Origin: Planctomycetota bacterium
GTDB taxonomy: Bacteria; Planctomycetota; Phycisphaerae; FEN-1346; JAACEH01
NCBI GenBank assembly: GCA_016935955.1
Contig: JAFGPY010000312.1
Span: forward strand, 1 to 13,043
DNA: 13,043 nt
Reading direction: 5' to 3'
Shown: positions 1-5,845 of the stretch, in pieces
How positions within the stretch are numbered: position 1 is the stretch's first letter
Layout of the letters: the number at the start of each line of letters is the position of its first letter
Position numbers and translations under genes: made by a program
Notes under the pieces: generated by a model
The model's database searches: none
What the model was told of the DNA's origin: nothing
The model's input: the letters and a program-made list of their open reading frames with translations, nothing else

Positions 1-1004
1 GGCGGCTTGCGCGACCACTCGTAGGCCGGCGTGCAGACGCAGGCGCCCGGAATCTCCTTCTCCAGCGTCTCGGCCACCTTGTTGGCGAAGGTGATGACCT
101 GGCCCGAGTGCGATTCCTCGGCTGCGTCGATGGCGGCGCACTTCTCGCACTGGCAGTACGACTTGTTGTCCTCCTGGCCCACGACGATGAAGCGAGCGCC
201 GGGCGTCTTGCGATAGAGATTGACGGCCCCCTTGATCATGGCCGCCAGGGTCTTCTCGTTGCTCAGGCACGGCTGCTGCTTGACTCTGCGCTTGCCGTCA
301 CGCAGCGCCCACATGTCCTCGGTCAGTTCTTCGCCCGAGGCCTCCAGAAGCGAGTTGTACGAGTGAACCAGGTTACCGATGAACTTGTAGCGGCCGCCGT
401 ATTTGGCCGACGGGTCGCTCCAGGCGAAGCCGTTCAGCTTGTTGCGAACGTACCAGAGCTTGCCGTCGCCATCCCAGCTTTCCTGGTACATCATGTCGCG
501 GTACTCGAGGCGCGGCACCTGCCGCACGTTGAGGTCCGCGGCCGTGATGGTCGCCATCTTGGGGATGGTGCTTTCGGTCGGCGTCCACCAGCGGCAGCCC
601 AGCGACTCCAGGTAGGTGTAAACGCCGTAGAGCGTGCCGCGATCGTTGTCGCCGCAGATGACCAGCGACTTGTCGTCGCTGCGAATCGTGAAGCCGTCCA
701 GGCCGGCCTCTTGCGGCGGCTGGAAACCCTTCAGCGCCACCTTGCCCGTGCCGATGAAGATGCCCGGCCCGTCAAGGGTTCCTGCGGCAGCACTGGTGAC
801 TTGGAACTCGGACCCGCTGATCCGGTTCAGATGCGACCGGAGTTCCTCGGCCGCGAACGTCTCGGCCTCGCCGGCCCCTTCGTTCAGGACGATGGGGCAC
901 TGGGCCTTGCCGTCGGCCACTACGACAAACCCCTGGCCCGCCAGTGCCGGGGCACATAACCCCAACAACACCATGATCACACTCATTCCCTGTTGCAGTC
1001 TCAC
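1..1004 (-). CDS. Secreted DUF4838 domain protein (partial, runs off the left edge)
   Basis: At least 334 codons read without a stop from a GTG at 1004 to the window edge; the C-terminus is missing. I chose GTG 1004 because a perfect GGAGGT (1012-1017) lies 7 bases upstream; an in-frame ATG at 986 has only a weak site. The N-terminus MRLQQGMSVIMVLLGLCAPA, followed by LAGQ, looks like a signal peptide cleaved near residue 22 or 23, so the protein is probably exported. Residues about 25-150 (VVADGKAQCPIVL, then AAEELRSHLNRISG) resemble the small alpha/beta domain that precedes the catalytic domain in alpha-glucuronidases and GH20-like enzymes. The following part, with ESLGCRWWTP, QQPCLSNEKT and the cysteine cluster SYCQCEKCAAID, matches DUF4838 proteins as I know them. 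These are common in Planctomycetota and Bacteroidota and are presumed glycan-active, but no reaction is established. It lies downstream of the zinc-ribbon gene on the same strand, 119 bases apart. Confidence 0.8.
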   Translation of the reverse strand, partial: MRLQQGMSVIMVLLGLCAPALAGQGFVVVADGKAQCPIVLNEGAGEAETFAAEELRSHLNRISGSEFQVTSAAAGTLDGPGIFIGTGKVALKGFQPPQEAGLDGFTIRSDDKSLVICGDNDRGTLYGVYTYLESLGCRWWTPTESTIPKMATITAADLNVRQVPRLEYRDMMYQESWDGDGKLWYVRNKLNGFAWSDPSAKYGGRYKFIGNLVHSYNSLLEASGEELTEDMWALRDGKRRVKQQPCLSNEKTLAAMIKGAVNLYRKTPGARFIVVGQEDNKSYCQCEKCAAIDAAEESHSGQVITFANKVAETLEKEIPGACVCTPAYEWSRKP

Positions 1005-1038
1005 TAGATGTACCTCCAACTCATGCAGTAGATCACGT

Positions 1039-1060
1039 GGGGCGACTCGCCAGCCGCCCC
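1039..1060 (-). other. Strong hairpin in the leader of the DUF4838 gene
   Basis: On the minus strand GGGGCGGCT pairs with AGTCGCCCC around a GGCG loop: 9 pairs including one G.U. It sits between the REP at 1065-1088 and the ribosome binding site at 1012-1017. It lacks a following T tract, so it is either a leader stem or part of a structured spacer with the neighbouring REP. Function is unknown. Confidence 0.45.
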
Positions 1061-1064
1061 AGAT

Positions 1065-1088
1065 CCCGGCCGAGACGGGCCGGGCTAC
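1065..1088 (-). repeat. Solo, diverged REP element (GTAG + palindrome)
   Basis: On the minus strand this reads GTAG (1088-1085), then CCCGGCC, a six-base loop CGTCTC, then GGCCGGG, a perfect 7-bp stem. It has the same tetranucleotide and almost the same arms as the three REPs around the transposase inside pyk (6905-7512), and differs mainly in the loop. GTAG or GTGG followed by an imperfect palindrome is the published definition of REPs that travel with RAYT transposases. It lies between two minus-strand genes, in the leader of the DUF4838 gene. Confidence 0.75.
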
Positions 1089-1108
1089 AAGAAGTCTCTC
1101 ACTGGATC

Positions 1109-1123
1109 CCGAGATTCCCTCGG
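1109..1123 (-). terminator. Short hairpin just after the zinc-ribbon gene
   Basis: CCGAG and CTCGG form a 5-bp stem around a 5-base loop, beginning at the first base after the TAG stop (1124-1126) of the minus-strand zinc-ribbon gene. No T tract follows, so intrinsic termination is doubtful. It may only protect the mRNA 3' end or be incidental. Confidence 0.3.
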
Positions 1124-1654
1124 CTAGTACCAGATGTTGACGATCAGGTGCTGCTCGGTCGTTTTGGCCTGCACGTCGCCGATGGTCGTCGTCACGAGCT
1201 TGACCTCGTAACCGGTTTCGTCCAGCCACATGTTGATCTGCTCGTCCATGAGTTCCATGGCGGCGCGCGTCAGCTTCGTGTCGAACGTCTTAACGCGGAT
1301 CGGTCCGGTGCCCGAGACGTGCGGCTGGCGGCTGTACTGGACCTCGGCCCGTTGCTGCATGCCACGGGCGATAATCTCGGTGTGCTCTTCGTCTGCGACG
1401 GGCTTGCCGATGGCCAGCGGCTCGACCGGATCGTCGGGCAGCGAAATAAGCCCGGGCCCGTCGCCGGTCGGTTGCGGCGCGGGGGCCGCAGGCACCGGTT
1501 GTGATGCGGGTGCAGGCGTCTCGACGGCCGCGGCCCCGCCCTCGGCGCACTGGCCGCACAGCAGTTGCCCGCTGACGAGCTTGGCCTTGCCGGCGATGAT
1601 GTCGGGCATGGGAATGCTAGAGCCGCACTTCGAACAGACTTTGACCTCGGCCAT
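1124..1654 (-). CDS. Small zinc-ribbon protein with Cse60-like C-terminal domain
   Basis: 176 aa. The start is ATG 1654 (MAEVKVCSKCG), 7 bases after an AAGGAG site; the open frame continues upstream to 1861, but that extension lies across the promoter at 1718-1746 and does not look like protein. Residues 7-36 form a zinc ribbon with two CxxC knuckles (C7/C10 and C33/C36). Residues about 40-70 are an Ala/Pro-rich linker. The C-terminal ~60 residues (IRVKTFDTKLTRAAMELMDE, then QINMWL and a final LIVNIWY) resemble the small alpha/beta fold of the Cse60/DUF2758 family from memory, whose members share the pattern RVKVFD, xxxINxFL, then a terminal strand. That assignment is tentative and no activity is known. 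There is no signal peptide, so it should be cytoplasmic. It has its own promoter and is transcribed divergently from the dockerin protein. Confidence 0.8.
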   Translation of the reverse strand: MAEVKVCSKCGSSIPMPDIIAGKAKLVSGQLLCGQCAEGGAAAVETPAPASQPVPAAPAPQPTGDGPGLISLPDDPVEPLAIGKPVADEEHTEIIARGMQQRAEVQYSRQPHVSGTGPIRVKTFDTKLTRAAMELMDEQINMWLDETGYEVKLVTTTIGDVQAKTTEQHLIVNIWY

Positions 1655-1717
1655 CTTCGGACTCCTTGTACCTGGCGGACTTGATTGGCGGCCGGAGCCG
1701 CCGACACGCAGCCTACC

Positions 1718-1746
1718 ACTGTATTGCCGCTTGCCTCCGGTTTCAA
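1718..1746 (-). promoter_or_regulatory. Sigma70-type promoter for the zinc-ribbon gene
   Basis: On the minus strand, TTGAAA (1746-1741) is separated by exactly 17 bases from TACAGT (1723-1718). These match TTGACA at 5 of 6 and TATAAT at 4 of 6 positions. Transcription would start near 1711, about 57 bases before ATG 1654. Confidence 0.55.
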
Positions 1747-1827
1747 CCTCTTTCCGGCGGGCCGGTCTCGACAAATCGCCAGGGCAGACAACACCCGTTG
1801 AGCAAAGAACTTGTGAACGTGTCCCGT

Positions 1828-1856
1828 TTGACCGCGAGCCGTTTCCGGAGTATACT
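1828..1856 (+). promoter_or_regulatory. Sigma70-type promoter for the dockerin-tailed hydrolase
   Basis: TTGACC (1828-1833), a 17-base spacer and TATACT (1851-1856) are close to the bacterial consensus (5 of 6 at each box). Transcription would start near 1863, about 67 bases before ATG 1930. It is one half of a divergent pair with the promoter at 1718-1746. Confidence 0.6.
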
Positions 1857-1929
1857 TGCAAAAGGCGCGGCCCGGGGGGGTATTCGGCGGAACGAGGCCC
1901 GAGGCTGTGCGGTGTGTGGGGAGCCTGCT

Positions 1930-3675
1930 ATGAGCATTCCATGGCGACTGGTCGCGGGTTTTGCGGTTCTGGTGCTGCTGGCGGCGGGCCCCGTTTCGTC
2001 GCTTCGCGGCGAAAGCCCTTATGCCCAGTGGACTAACGGTCCGCCGAGCGACCCCAACTGGTTCCCAATCGGCGTTTGGCTCCAGAGCACCTCGACGTCG
2101 CGGATCGCCCAATACCAGGCGGCCGGCTTCAACATCTACGTCGGCTTGTGGCAGGGACCCACCGAATCGCAACTGGCCAACCTCAAGACCATGGGCATGA
2201 AGACCATCTGCAGCCAGAACACCGTCGGTCTGACCTCCGCCAACCGCGACGTGATCATCGGCTGGGCCCAGCAGGACGAACCCGACAACGCCCAGTGGAA
2301 CAGCACGACGCAGACCTACGATCCGCCCATCCTGCCGTCGGAGATCGTCAACCGCTACAACACGATGAAGGCCAACGACGACACGCGGCCGGTGTTCCTG
2401 AACCTCGGCCAGGGCGTCGCCTGGGACGGCTGGTGGGGACGCGGCACGCGAACCAATCACCCGGAAGACTATCCCCTGTACCTGCAAGGCTGCGACATCG
2501 CCTCGTTCGACATCTACCCCTTCGCATCCAGCACTGCCACAAACTACCTTCCGGTGAAGAACAAGCCATGGCTCATTCCCTACGGTGTCGACCGGCTGAA
2601 CACATGGAAGGTCGGCACGCAGACCGATGTGGTCTGGAACTTCGTCGAGTGCACCAACATTCACGGCTACGGCGTGGCCACGCCGACGCAGGTCAAGGCC
2701 GAGGTCTGGATGTCGCTGGTCCATGGCTCGATGGGCATTCTGTATTTCGTCCACCAGATCGACCCGACCTTCATCGAGGCCGGCCTGCTGGCCGATCCGG
2801 TGATGACTGCCGCCGTGACCGCCACCAACAACCAGATTCAGTCTCTGGCGCCGGTCCTGAACAGTCCCACGATCGAGGATGGCGCGACGGTCCAGTCGTC
2901 GAACGTCGACGTGCCCGTGGACATCATGGTCAAGGAGTACGGCGGCGCGACGTACTTGTTCGCCGTGGGCATGCGCGACGGATCGACGACCGCGACGTTC
3001 CAGGTGGCCGGCGCCGGTGCGGCCCAGGCCGAGGTGCTCGGCGAGAGCCGCACGATCACCGTCTCGGGCGGCTCGTTCCAGGACGCGTTTACGCCCTACG
3101 CCGTCCACCTGTACCGCATCACGCAGACGGCCGCCCACGTAACGGGCTGGCAGGTCGTCGGCAGCCACGGCGCCGCCGGGGATCTGGCCACAGACATCAG
3201 CGACGATTACATTGAGCCGCGGCTGGCCGGGCTCGGCAAGGTGCGAATCCAGTTTGACGCGGCCATCAATCCGGCGACCCTCGTGGCCGGCGCCGTGACC
3301 GTCGTCGGGCAGAGTCATGGCGACCAGAGCGGCACGATTGCGAGTATGACCCTGGACGGCAGCCAGCGGCTGCTGACCGTGACGTTCTCGCCCGCCCTGC
3401 CGGACGTTGACACCTACACGATCACGGCGACCAGCACGCTGCGGACCACCGGAGGCCTGGGTCTTGAGGGCGACACCAACATCGTGTTGAAGGCCCTGGC
3501 CGGTGACCTCGACGGCTCGGGCGAGGTCAGTGCCGCGGACCTGCTGGCGGCGCGTGCGGCCTCGGGCGAAACCCTCACGACCGCCAACGCCCGTTACGAC
3601 GCAGACGGCTCCGGGACCATCACGTCCGCCGACCTGCGCGCCATGCGGCCGACGGTCGGTCATGCCCTGCCCTGA
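1930..3675 (+). CDS. Secreted TIM-barrel glycosidase-like protein with Ig-like module and C-terminal dockerin
   Basis: 581 aa. I chose ATG 1930 because GGGGAG lies 6 bases upstream and a signal peptide follows (MSIPWRLVAGFAVLVLLAAG, cleaved near residue 28); the longer open frame crosses the promoter. Residues ~45-290 look like a (beta/alpha)8 hydrolase of the clan-A type. Candidate acid and nucleophile are E117 in GWAQQDEPD and E240 in WNFVECTN; this pairing is inference. Residues ~340-415 (ATYLFAVGM to TPYAVHLYRI) form a beta-sandwich often found after such barrels. Residues ~435-520 look like an SbsA/Big_5 Ig-like module (IQFDAAINP, then TVTFSPALPDVDTYT). Residues 525-575 are a type I-like dockerin with two calcium loops, DLDGSGEVSAAD (526-537) and DADGSGTITSAD (557-568). 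Substrate and GH family are unassigned. Dockerin-like tails in Planctomycetota usually occur without a true cellulosome and may mediate cell-surface assembly. Confidence 0.85.
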   Translation: MSIPWRLVAGFAVLVLLAAGPVSSLRGESPYAQWTNGPPSDPNWFPIGVWLQSTSTSRIAQYQAAGFNIYVGLWQGPTESQLANLKTMGMKTICSQNTVGLTSANRDVIIGWAQQDEPDNAQWNSTTQTYDPPILPSEIVNRYNTMKANDDTRPVFLNLGQGVAWDGWWGRGTRTNHPEDYPLYLQGCDIASFDIYPFASSTATNYLPVKNKPWLIPYGVDRLNTWKVGTQTDVVWNFVECTNIHGYGVATPTQVKAEVWMSLVHGSMGILYFVHQIDPTFIEAGLLADPVMTAAVTATNNQIQSLAPVLNSPTIEDGATVQSSNVDVPVDIMVKEYGGATYLFAVGMRDGSTTATFQVAGAGAAQAEVLGESRTITVSGGSFQDAFTPYAVHLYRITQTAAHVTGWQVVGSHGAAGDLATDISDDYIEPRLAGLGKVRIQFDAAINPATLVAGAVTVVGQSHGDQSGTIASMTLDGSQRLLTVTFSPALPDVDTYTITATSTLRTTGGLGLEGDTNIVLKALAGDLDGSGEVSAADLLAARAASGETLTTANARYDADGSGTITSADLRAMRPTVGHALP

Positions 3676-3692
3676 TGTCGTCTCCAGAAACG

Positions 3693-3793
3693 TTCCATAC
3701 ACTTTCGGGGTGGCATGGACCACGCTTGCGTGGCCATGACGTGTGGTCTGTCCCCCCTCCGCTTCGGCGGAAAGTTGTATGACCTTTATGGAA
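3693..3793. repeat. Composite palindromic element after the dockerin gene
   Basis: Several nested inverted repeats lie here. TTCCATA (3693-3699) pairs with TATGGAA (3787-3793). CATACACTTTC (3696-3706) pairs with GAAAGTTGTATG (3770-3781) with one bulge. Inside are GTGG (3710-3713) followed directly by a 25-base hairpin (3714-3738), with arms CATGG(A)CCACGC and GCGTGGCCATG and a TT loop, and a UUCG tetraloop hairpin TCCGC/GCGGA (3758-3771). GTGG plus palindrome matches REP architecture but with a different core from the REPs in pyk. It begins 18 bases after the dockerin stop codon and could also end that transcript, although no T tract follows the main hairpin. Confidence 0.55.
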
Positions 3794-3810
3794 GCGGCCC
3801 TGGCCCCCGT

Positions 3811-3829
3811 GGCGGGCACGTTTCCCGCC
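3811..3829 (+). other. Hairpin GGCGGG/CCCGCC upstream of the aspS promoter
   Basis: A perfect 6-bp stem (3811-3816 with 3824-3829) around a 7-base loop, followed by GAAAA. It lies between the composite palindrome and the aspS promoter and may contribute to ending upstream transcription. The rest of the 3676-3991 gap outside the listed elements shows nothing I recognise. Confidence 0.3.
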
Positions 3830-3845
3830 GAAAACCATCCTCCGC

Positions 3846-3874
3846 TTGACAATTGGCCTTGCGGCGGCGAAAAT
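3846..3874 (+). promoter_or_regulatory. Sigma70-type promoter for the aspS-pyk operon
   Basis: A perfect TTGACA (3846-3851) is followed after 17 bases by GAAAAT (3869-3874), a 4 of 6 match to TATAAT. Transcription would start near 3881, leaving a leader of about 110 bases before GTG 3992. I saw no T-box or other known leader structure in it. Confidence 0.5.
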
Positions 3875-3991
3875 GCTCCGTCTTGTGCCGCCCTGTGGAC
3901 CCGCCGAGTCACTTGGTCCGGACGGCCCGGGTGCGCCGGCGGCAAGCGTGCCGTGCCGGGGCAATCACTTGTCTGACGAAGGAGTCTTCTG

Positions 3992-5788
3992 GTGTCAAAG
4001 CCTACCACCATGCGCACCCACACGTGCGGCGATCTGGGCATCGGCGATGTCGGGACTGAAGTGACGCTGTGCGGCTGGGTGGCCAACTTCCGCGACCACG
4101 GCGGCCTGATCTTCGTCGATCTGCGGGACCGCTACGGACTGACGCAGTGCGTCTTCGATCCGGAGATCGCTCCCGAGGCCCACGCCACGGCCGAACGCGT
4201 CCGCAGCGAATGGATGCTCCAGGTCAGCGGTCGCGTGCGGCCGCGGCCCGAAGGCATGATCAACCCCAAGATGACCACCGGCGCCATCGAGATCGAAGCC
4301 ACCGCCCTGGCGGTGCTGAACCAGTCGCTGACGCCGCCGTTCGAGATTTCGGCCGAGAGCGACGCGGGCGAGGATCTGCGGCTGAAGTATCGGTACCTGG
4401 ACCTCCGCCGGCCGCAGATGCGCGACGCCCTGGTCGCCCGCAGCCGCATCGCCAAGGCCATGCGCGATTTCTACGACCGCGAGGGATTCATCGACGTCGA
4501 GACGCCGTTCCTGACCAAGAGCACGCCCGAAGGGGCGCGCGACTTCCTGGTGCCGTCGCGGGTCAACCCGGGCATGTTCTTCGCGCTGCCGCAGTCGCCG
4601 CAGTTGTTCAAACAGATTCTCATGATCTCGGGCTTCGACCGCTACTACCAGATTGTCCGCTGCATGCGCGACGAGGATCTGCGGGCCGACCGGCAGCCGG
4701 AGTTCACGCAGCTCGACGTCGAGATGGCCTGCGTAACGGTCGAGGACGTCATCACGACGACCGAACGCATGATCGCCCACGTGGCCAAGGCCGCACTCGG
4801 CTTGGACGTGCCGCTGCCGATGCCGCGAATGAGCTACGACGACGCGATGCTGCGTTATGGCAAGGACGCGCCCGACACGCGGTTCGAGATGCTGATTCAC
4901 GACGTGACGGAACTGGCCAACGAGACCGACTTCCGCGTCTTCAAGCAGGTGATCGAGTCGGGCGGCGTGGTCCGCGGCCTCTGCGCCAAGGGCGGCGGAC
5001 GTCTGACCCGCAAGGAGATCGACGACCTGACGCCGTTTGCCGCCACGTTCGGGGCCAAGGGCGTGGCCTGGATGAAGATCGACGCCACGGGCCCCACCGG
5101 GCCGATCGCCAAATTCTTCGGCGACGAGCAGCGGCGACGCCTGATGGAAGAGTTCGGCGCCGAGGAGAACGATCTGCTGCTCTTCGTCGCCGACAAGATC
5201 CCGGTGGCCTGCCGCTCGCTGGCTGAGGTGCGGCTCAACGTCGGTCGCAAGCTCGGCCTGATCGAGGACGGCAAGTTCGCCTTCACGTGGGTCGTCGATT
5301 TTCCGATGTTCGAGTACGACGACCAGGAGAAGCGCTGCGTCGCCATCCACCACCCGTTCACGTCGCCAAAGGACGAGGACCTGGATCGACTGGAGAGCGA
5401 TCCGCTGATGGTGCGGGCGAAGGCCTACGACGTGGTTCTCAACGGGACGGAGCTTGGCGGCGGCAGCATCCGTATTCACCGCCCGGACGTGCAGCAACGG
5501 GTCTTCAGGCTCCTGGGCATCGAGGAGCAGGAGGCGCGGATGAAGTTCGGTTTCCTGCTCGACGCCCTGGCCTACGGCGCGCCTCCGCACGGCGGCATCG
5601 CCCTGGGCATGGACCGCTGCGTGATGCTGATGCTTGGCCTGAAGAACATCCGCGACACGATCGCCTTTCCGAAGACACAGAAGGCGGTCTGCCTGATGAC
5701 CAATGCTCCGGGGCCGGTCGACGATCGTCAACTCCAGGAACTGAGCATCCGCCTGGCGCCGGAGGTGAAGGCCGCACTGCAGCAGTAG
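3992..5788 (+). CDS. aspS: Aspartyl-tRNA synthetase, bacterial type, probably non-discriminating
   Basis: 598 aa, full length for bacterial AspRS. It charges tRNA with aspartate in the cytoplasm. GTG 3992 is preferred because AAGGAG (3979-3984) lies 7 bases upstream; the ATG at 4010 matches where many homologs begin and is the alternative. Domains: N-terminal OB-fold anticodon-binding domain (residues ~8-110), class II catalytic core with motif 2 (RCMRDEDLRADRQPEFTQLD) and motif 3 (GIALGMDRCVML), and a bacterial GAD insertion between. LPQSPQLFKQ and LGGGSIRIH are family hallmarks. Aligned by eye with the E. coli enzyme, residue 36 is His (RDHGG) where E. coli has Leu30, and residue 88 is Gly where E. 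coli has Lys. His and Gly at these places are typical of non-discriminating AspRS enzymes that also charge tRNA-Asn for GatCAB. It heads an operon; pyk begins 57 bases downstream. Confidence 0.97.
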   Translation: MSKPTTMRTHTCGDLGIGDVGTEVTLCGWVANFRDHGGLIFVDLRDRYGLTQCVFDPEIAPEAHATAERVRSEWMLQVSGRVRPRPEGMINPKMTTGAIEIEATALAVLNQSLTPPFEISAESDAGEDLRLKYRYLDLRRPQMRDALVARSRIAKAMRDFYDREGFIDVETPFLTKSTPEGARDFLVPSRVNPGMFFALPQSPQLFKQILMISGFDRYYQIVRCMRDEDLRADRQPEFTQLDVEMACVTVEDVITTTERMIAHVAKAALGLDVPLPMPRMSYDDAMLRYGKDAPDTRFEMLIHDVTELANETDFRVFKQVIESGGVVRGLCAKGGGRLTRKEIDDLTPFAATFGAKGVAWMKIDATGPTGPIAKFFGDEQRRRLMEEFGAEENDLLLFVADKIPVACRSLAEVRLNVGRKLGLIEDGKFAFTWVVDFPMFEYDDQEKRCVAIHHPFTSPKDEDLDRLESDPLMVRAKAYDVVLNGTELGGGSIRIHRPDVQQRVFRLLGIEEQEARMKFGFLLDALAYGAPPHGGIALGMDRCVMLMLGLKNIRDTIAFPKTQKAVCLMTNAPGPVDDRQLQELSIRLAPEVKAALQQ

Positions 5789-5845
5789 CGAGCCGGGCAG
5801 CCCCGCGACAACGCGAGGTCCCCGAAGCGACGGAGGCGACTTGGC

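Noticed and set aside
1655..1861. Upstream extension of the zinc-ribbon frame to 1861 (69 more codons).
   Set aside because: The extension crosses a well-formed promoter (1718-1746), has low-complexity composition, and ATG 1654 has a good ribosome binding site followed directly by the zinc ribbon.
1270..4086. A 938-codon open frame on the minus strand opposite the dockerin gene.
   Set aside because: It is antisense to a gene with signal peptide, Ig-like and dockerin domains. Its translation is rich in Arg, Gly and His with no recognisable domain, typical of a shadow frame in GC-rich DNA.
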